A DNA stretch of 34,116 nucleotides, taken from NCBI GenBank assembly GCA_937892105.1, contig CALAUZ010000075.1:1-34116 (forward strand), written 5' to 3'. Below are positions 16,310 to 23,835 of the stretch, one piece after another (position 1 is the stretch's first letter; every line of letters starts with the position of its first letter). Position numbers and translations under genes: made by a program. The notes under the pieces are model-generated. The model did not search any database, had not been told where the DNA came from, and saw only the letters and a list, made by a program, of their open reading frames with translations. This DNA is from an uncultured Fretibacterium sp. (GTDB lineage: Bacteria > Synergistota > Synergistia > Synergistales > Aminobacteriaceae).

Positions 16310-17356
16310 ATGAAGAAAACAGCAATAACAGTAATAATATTCTTCCTCACAGCCTCAATCTCTCATGCCGAACCCCTCATTGAGCTTCGCATTCCCTGCA
16401 ATACCGATGGTGAAGTTACAGCGACAATGCCGGAAGGTGAGGTCATTTCTCTCGGACGCGTAACCATGACCCCAGCAAAAACTAACTGGCCCGCATACAC
16501 AGCAAGCAAATGGGGCAGCCCTTCATCAGTATGTGCTTCAGCCGTAAACGCTATACACATTCTCCTGAACGTCGAGGAAGGCAGGGGACGAATAATAAGC
16601 CTTGTACCTTCCGTAACGGTTGCTCCTGCTGCGGCAAAGGGGGCATTTTTTGCGCTTGATATGCCTGCGGGAACTGGAATATTCGGAGGTTTTGCGCCTC
16701 TGACGGGTTCAAGGGTTACGGTGCTTCATGACGGTGAAGAACGTGAACTTGACGATGTACCTTCTGAGGGCGATACGCTGATTATACGCACAGAACTTCC
16801 GGAAAATCCACGCGTTTTCATGGCCGACATCGAGAACAGGCCGGGCGGAAGGGTAATCGTTCACGGCATTGACGGTGCAAGGGTTATCGCAAGAGTGATG
16901 CGTCCGGTTAAGGGTGTAGGAAGGTTCGGCGGAAGCGTCTACCAGAACAGGGGAAGGATACGTGCATCGCATTCGGGAGTTATTGACGTTGCGACTTCAC
17001 CGCGTGATACTGTCGGGGGGATACAGATTATGCCGCTGAAACATGCCCTCACATCACCGGAAATGCTCAATGCCTGGAAGCTCACTCAATGGCTGATTAT
17101 CGCGCCAGTTCCAGGATTGCCTGACCTTGAGGGGACTGCTCCGCTGTTCAAGAGCGCGTTTGTTCCAGGAAGCCAGCTCAGCGACAATTTGCCCGACATT
17201 TGGAGCCAGTACGGACGAAGACCGCTTGTTCTTTGCAGGAGGAATGGAGGTAACTGGGAGAGATTGCCGGAAGTATCAGGAAGGGTTGATGACGCTCTTA
17301 ATGATGTTACTCACATAAGGCTGTATTTCCCGTCATGGTATGAGCCGCAGAAGTGA
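16310..17356 (+). CDS. Secreted protein of unknown function
   Basis: The 348-residue protein starts with a signal peptide (MKKTAITVIIFFLTASISHA, cut after SHA). The mature part is rich in beta-strand patterns, with stretches such as GGRVIVHGIDGARVIARVM and RGRIRASHSGVIDVATSP. No catalytic motif or known domain was recognised. It is probably exported to the periplasm or surface. The ATG at 16310 has AGGAG at the end of the CPBP gene, nine bases upstream; the longer ORF from 16253 overlaps the protease gene and would bury the signal peptide. Its end lies 23 bases from the convergent WYL regulator gene with no clear terminator between. Confidence 0.7.
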   Translation: MKKTAITVIIFFLTASISHAEPLIELRIPCNTDGEVTATMPEGEVISLGRVTMTPAKTNWPAYTASKWGSPSSVCASAVNAIHILLNVEEGRGRIISLVPSVTVAPAAAKGAFFALDMPAGTGIFGGFAPLTGSRVTVLHDGEERELDDVPSEGDTLIIRTELPENPRVFMADIENRPGGRVIVHGIDGARVIARVMRPVKGVGRFGGSVYQNRGRIRASHSGVIDVATSPRDTVGGIQIMPLKHALTSPEMLNAWKLTQWLIIAPVPGLPDLEGTAPLFKSAFVPGSQLSDNLPDIWSQYGRRPLVLCRRNGGNWERLPEVSGRVDDALNDVTHIRLYFPSWYEPQK

Positions 17357-17379
17357 AGCCGGTACTTTCCTGCACAGAA

Positions 17380-18366
17380 TTAACTGTTGAGCCTGACGAC
17401 TTCCCCTGCAAGTTCACGAACCATAACGCGGAGTTCTTCAGGTTCACACACTTTAACGTGAGGACTGCATGAAAGTATCCATCTTGCCGCCTCGTTCAAG
17501 TCGGGGATTGCAGCAGTAAGTTCTACGGTATCGTCATCAATTCTGTATATCCTCTGCGTTGGGTGCCTTATCGTTTCGCTGACAATGGTTGCCATAGGTT
17601 CGCGTATCTCAAGACGTATAGAGTGTTCCAGAACACCGCCCTTAACGTACCATGATGAAGCCTTAAAGCTGTTTGCGTTGTAATCTTTCGGAGGGGGGAC
17701 AAATTCCGCGTTATCGAGAAGTCTTGCTTTCTGTATTCGGGACAGCTTGAACATCAGAACCCTGTCTTCACACCCTGCTGTCATGTACCACGAATGAGCC
17801 TTGAAGAAAACGTCATACGGCGAGATAACATGCTTCTTCATCTGCCTGTCATTGTAGGGCGAAACGTATTCTATTTCCAGAACTTCATTGTCGTGAACAG
17901 CCTCGATAACAATCTCGAATATCAGCGGCCTTATTCCTGACACCGGAACTTCCATAGTTACAGCCTGTGTGAGCCATTTCCCCATATTCAGCATTTCTTC
18001 GGGGACTGTCTCGCTAATCTTCTTCCATAATCGTTTACAGCTGTCCTTGATGAACGGGATAAAGTGCATTGCCATTCCAAGCCCCATACTCAGCGCACCA
18101 ACCTCGTTAATGTCAAGGTTCAGGGACAACAAAAGCTCTCCCGCGTCTCTCAGAAAGTATCGCGGAGGGCATGTCCTCTTGTAGCTTATATCTGCCCTGT
18201 ATTCATCACGGAGAAGGCGTATATCGTTCTGCAAAGCACGCCTGCTGCTGTATTCGCAATAAGCCAGAATGTCGGGAACTTCCGCGCCGTATTCGCCTTT
18301 TTTGCGGAGGTATAGCAGAAGCCTCAAAAGCCGCCGTATTCTGACTGACGATATATCGCGGGACAT
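17380..18366 (-). CDS. HTH-WYL transcriptional regulator
   Basis: The 328-residue protein has an N-terminal winged helix-turn-helix (residues 1-75; SSVRIRRLLRLLLYL, SSRRALQNDIRLLRDEY) and a middle WYL domain (about 150-235) with the VISPYDVFFKAHSWYMTAGC element and FKLSRIQKARLL. A C-terminal WCX-like region follows. WYL domains sense nucleic-acid or nucleotide ligands and often control defence or stress loci. It is the last gene of the twelve-gene minus-strand run, four bases after the LRAT gene. Its N-terminus closely resembles the stand-alone HTH protein at 23832-24083, the first gene of the same run. Confidence 0.88.
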   Translation of the reverse strand: MSRDISSVRIRRLLRLLLYLRKKGEYGAEVPDILAYCEYSSRRALQNDIRLLRDEYRADISYKRTCPPRYFLRDAGELLLSLNLDINEVGALSMGLGMAMHFIPFIKDSCKRLWKKISETVPEEMLNMGKWLTQAVTMEVPVSGIRPLIFEIVIEAVHDNEVLEIEYVSPYNDRQMKKHVISPYDVFFKAHSWYMTAGCEDRVLMFKLSRIQKARLLDNAEFVPPPKDYNANSFKASSWYVKGGVLEHSIRLEIREPMATIVSETIRHPTQRIYRIDDDTVELTAAIPDLNEAARWILSCSPHVKVCEPEELRVMVRELAGEVVRLNS

Positions 18367-18370
18367 TGCC

Positions 18371-18913
18371 TCAACTTAACATGCTGGTTATGATGTCGAG
18401 AATGTTGTTGACCTGAGAGGAGTTACTGACACCAGTTCTGCACCAGACAGCAAAATGTTCGCAGTTGTTCAGCGCGAGATTGTAGCCTCCCTGCCCTAAC
18501 CTGCTTCTTGCGCGTTCGACAGCCTCATCGCCGGAGTAAAGGTGATAATCCTTGAGCTTGAGAGCTTTGACGGCCTGCCAGAGCTGGAAGATACCTCCCT
18601 TTTTGCTGGAGAGGAACGGGGGAATGTTGTTGGGATTTTCGGGGAAACGGCATACGCTGAAAGTTTCCGCACCGTTGAGGAACTCGGAAAGAGATGTCTC
18701 CCGCACTATTCCGTTGAAGTCGTCCGGGCCATTTGCGCCTGTGTAGTGGATTACGTGTTCGCAGTCGGCAACATATACACCGTAATGTGAGTACAGCCCG
18801 CGATTGACACGGATAACATCGCCGTTTTGCGGTTCAGGGTTGCGGGTATGGCGGTTATGGTGATGGACTGCCCCAGCTGTGAGGAGCAGAGGCAGCAATG
18901 ATTTCACTGTCAT
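18371..18913 (-). CDS. LRAT/NC-domain (permuted NlpC/P60-like) protein
   Basis: The 180-residue protein has a hydrophobic N-terminus (about residues 4-15, with a His/Asn-rich stretch after it) and an LRAT-type papain-like domain. Expected catalytic residues are in place: His43 in SHYGVYVAD, His56 in HVIHYTG and Cys151 in NNCEHFAVWC. Family members transfer acyl groups between lipids or proteins, or act as cysteine hydrolases; bacterial ones are little studied. The ORF is open from a TTG at 18925, but the ATG at 18913 overlaps the stop of the upstream 64-residue peptide gene as ATGA, so translation is coupled. This makes the peptide its most likely substrate (inference). The enzyme may acylate, cleave or deamidate it. 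Confidence 0.8.
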   Translation of the reverse strand: MTVKSLLPLLLTAGAVHHHNRHTRNPEPQNGDVIRVNRGLYSHYGVYVADCEHVIHYTGANGPDDFNGIVRETSLSEFLNGAETFSVCRFPENPNNIPPFLSSKKGGIFQLWQAVKALKLKDYHLYSGDEAVERARSRLGQGGYNLALNNCEHFAVWCRTGVSNSSQVNNILDIITSMLS

Positions 18914-19104
18914 GCTTCGAGACAAGGCAGGAGAGGTTCAAGCCTTGAAGCGTTGATGTTTCCGAAAGCGTCAACAGCTTCCGTAACTTTCTGTGCAGCA
19001 TAAACAACAGCAGTGGCAGCAGAGGCAACAGCTAAAATAGCCGGAATAGCAAATGAGGCCGGTTCACTTGTGGCAGTAACGGCTGGTGAACTATATTTCT
19101 TCAT
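18910..19104 (-). CDS. Candidate RiPP precursor peptide
   Basis: The 64-residue peptide begins MKKYSSPAVTATSEPASF. It has an Ala/Val/Ile-rich hydrophobic stretch at about residues 17-38 and ends with a polar part holding a single Cys61 (LEPLLPCLEA). No enzyme motif is present. It has a strong AAGGAG ribosome site with eight-base spacing, starts 14 bases inside the end of the pqqD-like gene and ends inside the LRAT start codon. Position, size and composition point to the substrate of the neighbouring radical SAM enzyme, delivered by the PqqD-like protein. There is no Gly-Gly leader cut site and no Cys-rich core, so the modification type is not obvious. It could also be a small membrane peptide. 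Confidence 0.6.
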   Translation of the reverse strand: MKKYSSPAVTATSEPASFAIPAILAVASAATAVVYAAQKVTEAVDAFGNINASRLEPLLPCLEA

Positions 19105-19399
19105 TATTGTTACTCCTTTTCAAACGTATTAATTTTTTTCTCTGAAGGTCTCGAATTAATTTTATTATATCAATCTCGACTATTTCACGTTCAGCGTCAT
19201 ATTCAGCAAGTATCTTATTGCATATACCCTCGATGCTGATATTCCCGTCAAACATATACCATATTTCCCGTGCCATACCGTTAAGATAATATATATTCTC
19301 CCCACGGTTAGAGGCTATGAGAAATTCACCGTCTTCCCTTGTCTTCAAGGCATACCGTAAAGGTACATATTCCCTCAGAAAATCATATGCTGTGTTCAT
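19091..19399 (-). CDS. PqqD-family peptide chaperone (RiPP recognition element)
   Basis: The 102-residue protein has the PqqD fold pattern. An ENIYYLNGMAREIWYMFDG segment matches the L-N-x-x-A-x-x-I/L-W motif of PqqD domains. It is followed by IEGICNKILAEYDAE and a final helix, EIDIIKLIRDLQRKKLI. PqqD proteins bind the leader of a precursor peptide and present it to a radical SAM enzyme. It lies 13 bases downstream of the radical SAM gene and overlaps the start of the 64-residue peptide gene. AGGAGG precedes the ATG. Confidence 0.87.
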   Translation of the reverse strand: MNTAYDFLREYVPLRYALKTREDGEFLIASNRGENIYYLNGMAREIWYMFDGNISIEGICNKILAEYDAEREIVEIDIIKLIRDLQRKKLIRLKRSNNNEEI

Positions 19400-19412
19400 A
19401 TCTTCCTCCTTC

Positions 19413-20459
19413 CTACAATCTCACGTCAGCGTCAAAGTAATTCTTCAGCCCGTGATTGATTTCGTCTTCATCTTCCCATGAGTTAATATACTCTAACACT
19501 TCCGGCCTTGTCCATACGTCATGAGCCTTAGCATTCCATACATCATAAAAATCCTCCTCAAGAACATTCCCAATCACAAACGGCGCAACACAGTCAAGCC
19601 TTATATCACCGTTCGGTCTGATTATCGCCCCTGCGTTCGGAGTTTTTATGTCCCGCATTAGCTGTATCTTTGTCCCTGAGCTTCTCTGAACCGACATACG
19701 TCCAGCATACTTCTGAATATTCAAGTTTATAGCCTCGTTCAGAATATTGCGTTGTTCACGGTTCATGAGGATTTCGGGATTTAGCCAGCTTCTTCCGCTT
19801 GGCATGACCTCGCCCAGAATTATCCCAGACGCTCCCAGCTCATACGCAAGTTCGCACATTCCATCAACCTCGTGAAGGTTCGCGGGAGTTACAGTGTGTG
19901 CAATCGTTACGGGTATCCCTGCGTTCGTGAGCATGAACACTGCCCGTACTGCCGCGTCCCAGCTGCCCTGCCTCTGCCGGAAATCATCATGACGTTCGCG
20001 CGTTACACCGTCTATTGAGACCTGAAACCACTTGTAACGGTATTTCGTGAAACGTTTTGCCTTCTCCTTTGTCATGAGCAGACAGTTCGAGATTACGAGG
20101 AAGCTGGTGCCGTCATCATGAAGTATGTCCATTATGTCAAACAAGTCGTCATCTAGCAGTAAGGGTTCACCGCCTGAGATTACACACTGGAATATTCCGC
20201 CGTGAGACACGATGCAGCGGGCAAAATCCTTCCAGCGTTCTGGTGTCATTGGGTCAGGCTTTGAGTTGTTCCCGCCTGAGACGTTGTAGCAGTGCTTGCA
20301 GTGAACATTGCAGTGTGATGTAAGCTCAAACTGTAAAGTCAGCGGCATTGTGAATTTCTCAGGGTACAGGTGATTGGCAATGAGGGCGTTAATGTGTTCA
20401 GCCTCATCATTAGCGGCTTTCCTGTCCTTTACGAAGTTAATCTTCACCCAGTCTTTCAC
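19413..20459 (-). CDS. Radical SAM peptide maturase-like protein
   Basis: The 348-residue enzyme carries the radical SAM triad in TSHCNVHCKHCYNV (Cys50, Cys54, Cys57), the SAM-binding VISGGEPLL, and SIDGVTRERHDDFRQ, as in PqqE/SPASM maturases. The C-terminus (IRPNGDIRLDCVAPFVIGNV, then DFYDVWN) is like the SPASM/Twitch region but has one Cys instead of the usual CxxC set, so the auxiliary clusters seem reduced or absent. With the PqqD-like protein and the 64-residue peptide it makes a complete maturase-carrier-substrate set. The start is GTG at 20459, overlapping the upstream gene's TGA as GTGA. Confidence 0.88.
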   Translation of the reverse strand: MKDWVKINFVKDRKAANDEAEHINALIANHLYPEKFTMPLTLQFELTSHCNVHCKHCYNVSGGNNSKPDPMTPERWKDFARCIVSHGGIFQCVISGGEPLLLDDDLFDIMDILHDDGTSFLVISNCLLMTKEKAKRFTKYRYKWFQVSIDGVTRERHDDFRQRQGSWDAAVRAVFMLTNAGIPVTIAHTVTPANLHEVDGMCELAYELGASGIILGEVMPSGRSWLNPEILMNREQRNILNEAINLNIQKYAGRMSVQRSSGTKIQLMRDIKTPNAGAIIRPNGDIRLDCVAPFVIGNVLEEDFYDVWNAKAHDVWTRPEVLEYINSWEDEDEINHGLKNYFDADVRL

Positions 20460-20743
20460 ACGTCATCTCTCCTTATTCTTTCGCAAAATATATTTAGAAA
20501 AGCATCAAACTCTTCGCGCGTAATCCTGTCCTTCAGGTATTCGTCATAGTACCTGTCGTGATTGCAGATTAAAGGGCGGGACGCGTAGATTGTGCAGAGC
20601 CTTGTTTCCCTGTCGAAGTATTTGCATGTCCCGTCTCCGCTGTCGAGTTCATTGCGCGGGTAAGTGCCTTTCGTGAAGAGGTGAAAGAGGGTGCAGCATT
20701 TCCCGCACTTTTTGCATGTAAAGACATCGCGATGTTCCCCCAA
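20456..20743 (-). CDS. YkgJ-family cysteine cluster protein
   Basis: The 95-residue protein has the CxxCxxCC signature (TCKKCGKCCTLF) and two later cysteine groups (GDGTCKYFDRETRLCTIY and RPLICNHDRYYD), the pattern of UPF0153/YkgJ and FliB-like proteins. These bind a metal or Fe-S cluster, and some relate to N-methylation of lysines. The ORF is open to 20818, but that would overlap the upstream membrane-protein gene by 71 bases. I choose the TTG at 20743 because GGAAGGAG lies nine bases before it, inside the last codons of that gene. It is coupled to the radical SAM gene by GTGA and could supply or repair its cluster (inference). Confidence 0.8.
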   Translation of the reverse strand: MGEHRDVFTCKKCGKCCTLFHLFTKGTYPRNELDSGDGTCKYFDRETRLCTIYASRPLICNHDRYYDEYLKDRITREEFDAFLNIFCERIRRDDV

Positions 20744-20747
20744 AATT

Positions 20748-21491
20748 TCATCGCTCCTTCCCAAAATACAGGAACAGCCCAGCCCACAAGAGCATACATG
20801 CAGCCATTGACAGAACATAAGCCGGATATTTCACAGCGGGGGATAATTTCCGCCTGCTCAATATGTACGGCCCTAAAGTCTTTGGAGCGACAAAAATTAT
20901 CATCAGACCTCTAGGTATAAGGGTCATTACAGCCGCAATTTTGACGGGGAGTGAATTTGTTTCCCACAAAACACGAAACTGCCTGATGAAACCTTCAACG
21001 AATTTTGCTTCTGGCTTGAAAGCAGGCAGCTCGTCATCATCGGGTATCTTCAGGAGGTATTTTATTTTTTCCGCCAATGGTTTCATTAGCGTGCTGAACC
21101 CCTCCGGAGATATTTGCCCTGAGTCGTATAATTTTTTCAGCTTGTTCCTTTGTGCCAATACGTCTTCGAGAGCTTTTTCGGTAGTTGTGTGTTCAAGCTC
21201 CTTGTTATCTCGCACGTAATCCGACATACGCTGAAGGGCTGTATTCATTCGTCTGTTCATTCCGCTGGCTATGCGCATATCGTTGGGGTCAAGTATCCTC
21301 ATACGCCGTAAAATCTTGTTCCGTTGCAGCCTGTAACCTTTGTTCGAGGCTATATCCTCCCAGAAGTAACGGCCTCCCATTGTCTTTTCGGGTAAGCAAG
21401 CTGTCTTAGTGTCCATAAGGATATAACGTAATCCGTTTCTCAATGCTGATTTTGTGGCTAAAGCTCCCAGCACGTCATCATATACAATCAA
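20748..21491 (-). CDS. Two-TM membrane protein of unknown function with SHOCT-like segment
   Basis: This 247-residue protein has a long, charged, helical N-terminal part. A segment at about 132-165 (RNKLKKLYDSGQISPEGF) resembles the short SHOCT oligomerisation motif. Two membrane helices follow near the C-terminus (about 185-208 and 220-243, ending GLFLYFGKER). No enzyme motif is visible. It starts at TTG 21491 after a strong GGAAGGAGG. The last codons hold the ribosome site of the YkgJ gene. Membrane location within a putative peptide cluster makes a role in export or immunity conceivable; that is a guess. Confidence 0.6.
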   Translation of the reverse strand: MIVYDDVLGALATKSALRNGLRYILMDTKTACLPEKTMGGRYFWEDIASNKGYRLQRNKILRRMRILDPNDMRIASGMNRRMNTALQRMSDYVRDNKELEHTTTEKALEDVLAQRNKLKKLYDSGQISPEGFSTLMKPLAEKIKYLLKIPDDDELPAFKPEAKFVEGFIRQFRVLWETNSLPVKIAAVMTLIPRGLMIIFVAPKTLGPYILSRRKLSPAVKYPAYVLSMAACMLLWAGLFLYFGKER

Positions 21492-21558
21492 TGATTAACG
21501 CACCTCCTTCCTGTTACTGCCGCTTCAGTATGCGGTAAAAACTTTCTATGCAACATTA

Positions 21559-21948
21559 TTAGTCCAGCCCTGCTGAAGTTCCCTTGCCGAAAATGTTGTC
21601 GATGGTCTCCCGTGCCTGACGCTTCACTTCCTCGTCAACATACATCTGAGCCATTACCAGAGCCGCCACAATAGCCGCAAGGTCGTCCGAGAACCCAACG
21701 AACGGAATGAAGTCTGGTATAAGGTCAATGGTAGAGATGAAGTAGCCCAGAGTTGTTACTATTGCTGCCTTAATGTACATTGGGCAGTCCGGCCTCTTCA
21801 TGACGTAGAAGAGCTGTAACGCCTTGTAGATTAGCGGCAATCCTGCGCTCTTGAGTACCCCTTTGATTTTGTCCCAGAAAGAGTCTTCCGAGTAATCCTT
21901 GCCGTATTTCGGGTCAATGTCTTCAACCCTCTGTATTTCGTTCGACAT
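21559..21948 (-). CDS. DUF1232 (YkvA-like) membrane protein
   Basis: The 129-residue protein has the DUF1232 core: AAIVTTLGYFISTIDLIPDF followed by IPFVGFSDDLAAIVAALV. The D-L-I-P-D-x-I-P-x-x-G-x-x-D-D motif defines the family. Function is unknown; members are small membrane proteins found in many bacteria. It has an AAGGAAG ribosome site and is separated from its neighbours by about 58 and 67 bases, so the run may contain more than one transcript. Confidence 0.85.
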   Translation of the reverse strand: MSNEIQRVEDIDPKYGKDYSEDSFWDKIKGVLKSAGLPLIYKALQLFYVMKRPDCPMYIKAAIVTTLGYFISTIDLIPDFIPFVGFSDDLAAIVAALVMAQMYVDEEVKRQARETIDNIFGKGTSAGLD

Positions 21949-22006
21949 TGCTCATACTTCCTTTCACGTATTTTTCATTGCAATTATAGGAAACCAGACC
22001 ACCCTC

Positions 22007-22543
22007 TTAAACGTGTTTTGCTTTCTTCACCATGAGAGCAACAACCTCATTAAGGCTCATTCCGTCCGTATCAATCCTCACAAGCTCCGAAAACTTCATG
22101 TACACTTTCAACGCACGTTCCTGCCCCGCAAAATCACCGTCAAGCTTGGAAATTACCCCGCCCATTCGCTGACGTTCCCGCATTCTCTCCCGCCTCACAC
22201 AATCCGAAGCACACAGCAGAAAGCTCACATCAGGCATTCTCAGTCCCTCGTAATACCCTCCCAAATCTTCAGGAATTTCACGGGGATACGGCCAGTTGTA
22301 TGCAAGAGTTGAATGTATATACCTGTCGCATACTATGTTCATTCTTCCGGCAATGTCAGAGACGTAATAGCATGATGACAGGTAATAGTGATAAGCTGAA
22401 TATGGATTGCCTGTTGCTGACGGCCTTATGGGGAGATACTCGGCAGGAGGCGTTGAGGTGAAGGCAAACCCCAACTTCTCCGCAAGCATTCTCGCAGCAG
22501 AACTCTTTCCCGTCCCGTCAATACCTTCAAGCGTTATGAACAT
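22007..22543 (-). CDS. Thymidylate-kinase-like nucleotide kinase
   Basis: The 178-residue protein has the thymidylate-kinase P-loop LEGIDGTGKSSAAR (Lys13) and the CDRYIHSTLAY equivalent of the DRY/H motif. An Arg-rich lid follows (DCVRRERMRERQRMGG). The normal TREPGGT element, which contacts dTMP, is replaced by TSTPPAEY, and the protein is shorter than the usual 205-215 residues. It is therefore a divergent paralogue, possibly with another (d)NMP substrate. The gene begins one base after the GreA-like gene and shares the operon with a MoaA-like radical SAM protein, an arrangement that hints at a nucleotide-modifying pathway (inference). Confidence 0.8.
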   Translation of the reverse strand: MFITLEGIDGTGKSSAARMLAEKLGFAFTSTPPAEYLPIRPSATGNPYSAYHYYLSSCYYVSDIAGRMNIVCDRYIHSTLAYNWPYPREIPEDLGGYYEGLRMPDVSFLLCASDCVRRERMRERQRMGGVISKLDGDFAGQERALKVYMKFSELVRIDTDGMSLNEVVALMVKKAKHV

Positions 22544-22544
22544 G

Positions 22545-23018
22545 TTAGTAAACGCCCTCGACTTTGCACTTCATTACCCGTGATGTCCTGAACTCCACAA
22601 TATCGCCAGGCTTCTTCCCGTTTAATGCCTTCCCCAACGGACTTTGAGGAGTTATAACCGTATACTTCCTGCCCTCATGCATTACAGAAGCTCCCGCAGC
22701 TCCTTTTGCGTCGAGAAGGAAATACCCGTTGTGTGAGCCGTTCTGGTTCAGTATCACGATTGAGCCGTTTCCTATTGCCTCAGTGTGAACGTCCGCAGCG
22801 TCCTTCATCATCGACAAAGCACGGAGCATATCATCATGCTTCTTCTTCATCTCCGACATCTGCCACTGTCCCTCAACAAGCGCACTGTCATAACGGCTTT
22901 GCATTGGGCCTGGCTGGTCTGCGAGGTAATCCTTCTGCATATCCATTCCCGCCTGAGATGAAGCTATGTTCTTTTCCAGAGTCTTGATGAACATCTCAAC
23001 TATAATTTTCCTGTCCAT
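22545..23018 (-). CDS. GreA/GreB-like C-terminal domain protein
   Basis: The 157-residue protein ends with a GreA-type FKBP-like domain: YTVITPQSPLGKALNGKKPG followed by DIVEF is nearly diagnostic. The N-terminal coiled coil is unlike GreA. At its tip, DYLADQPGPMQSRYDS replaces the GDLSENAEY-like turn, so the Asp/Glu pair that drives RNA cleavage in the polymerase channel is not where expected. It probably binds RNA polymerase through the secondary channel without the normal activity. The start overlaps the radical SAM gene by 23 bases, and the kinase gene follows after one base. Confidence 0.8.
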   Translation of the reverse strand: MDRKIIVEMFIKTLEKNIASSQAGMDMQKDYLADQPGPMQSRYDSALVEGQWQMSEMKKKHDDMLRALSMMKDAADVHTEAIGNGSIVILNQNGSHNGYFLLDAKGAAGASVMHEGRKYTVITPQSPLGKALNGKKPGDIVEFRTSRVMKCKVEGVY

Positions 23019-23835
23019 GTTTCAATCGTCCTTCCTGTGAGCCAATAAGCCCTGAAATATGCCTCAATATAACATCGCGGCCAGCCTCCAAGAAACTTCC
23101 CGTCCCATCAAACGGGCAAAGTGTTATTCTTCCGTCAGGGTATAACCATATTGAGCGGCAGGACGGGCAGCCTGTAGGGTGAGGGATATTGCAGTTGCGG
23201 CACATGTTAAGTCCTGGATTTCTCGCACTCTCAATCTCAACACGCGTATCATTCCTGAAACATTCCGCAAACTCCAGAAACTCGCGGTAATACTCACTAT
23301 CCGCAATCATGTCGTTCATGAGCTTTATGATTATTCCGTGAGGCGATAATATTCCGGCCATGTCATGAATAATTCCTGAACTCTGTCCCGTGTAAACCAT
23401 GTTGATTTTTACGTGGAGGCCATGTTCTGAGGCTTTAACCGCGCTGTCTATGATGTCGTAAAGCGCAGTGTTTGAGCCTGTAAGTCTGTGATAGTCTTGG
23501 GGAGTGAATGAAGGGACGGATATATTGAGTGCATCAGCAAGGGAGTAGAACTCTTCATGCTGACGTTGGAGAAGTGAACCGTTTGTTGTGATGGCGTTAG
23601 CGAGGCCGAGAGATTTAGCGTGCCTCATAACATCATAGAGAGCTGGAAATATTAAAGGTTCTCCTCCTGTGTAAGTAACCTTCTTTCCGCCAATCCCCGC
23701 AAAAACATTCATACACTCCTTAAGGAATACTGGTGAAATATCCAGTCCCTTGCACCTGTTGAAGTCATGAGAACAGAAGACGCAGTGATAGTTGCATTTG
23801 TCGGACAGTACCGCCCTGAGATTGTAGCTGCTCAA
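22996..23835 (-). CDS. MoaA-like radical SAM protein
   Basis: The 279-residue enzyme has the radical SAM motif in DKCNYHCVFCSHDF (Cys14, Cys18, Cys21) and the SAM-binding VTYTGGEPLIFPALYDVM. The C-terminal cysteine cluster NMCRNCNIPHPTGCPSC leads into WLYPDGRITLCPFDG, which resembles MoaA's second cluster region (C-x-x-C...R-L-T-x-x-G-x-L-x-x-C-L-F). MoaA acts on GTP; here no other molybdopterin gene is near and the C-terminal GG of MoaA is missing, so it is a paralogue with another substrate. Its ATG overlaps the HTH gene's stop as ATGA. The kinase and GreA-like genes follow. Confidence 0.87.
   Translation of the reverse strand: MSSYNLRAVLSDKCNYHCVFCSHDFNRCKGLDISPVFLKECMNVFAGIGGKKVTYTGGEPLIFPALYDVMRHAKSLGLANAITTNGSLLQRQHEEFYSLADALNISVPSFTPQDYHRLTGSNTALYDIIDSAVKASEHGLHVKINMVYTGQSSGIIHDMAGILSPHGIIIKLMNDMIADSEYYREFLEFAECFRNDTRVEIESARNPGLNMCRNCNIPHPTGCPSCRSIWLYPDGRITLCPFDGTGSFLEAGRDVILRHISGLIGSQEGRLKHGQENYS

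Noticed and set aside
20744..20818. Cys-rich N-terminal extension of the YkgJ-like protein (CSCGLGCSC)
   Set aside because: It is tempting as a metal-binding segment, but it is the out-of-frame reading of the upstream gene's last membrane helix; the ribosome site supports a start at 20743.
22996..23835. Assignment of the MoaA-like protein as a viperin
   Set aside because: The radical SAM motif and adjacent kinase are suggestive, but the C-terminal cysteine cluster is MoaA-like and viperin's typical N-terminal motif is not seen.
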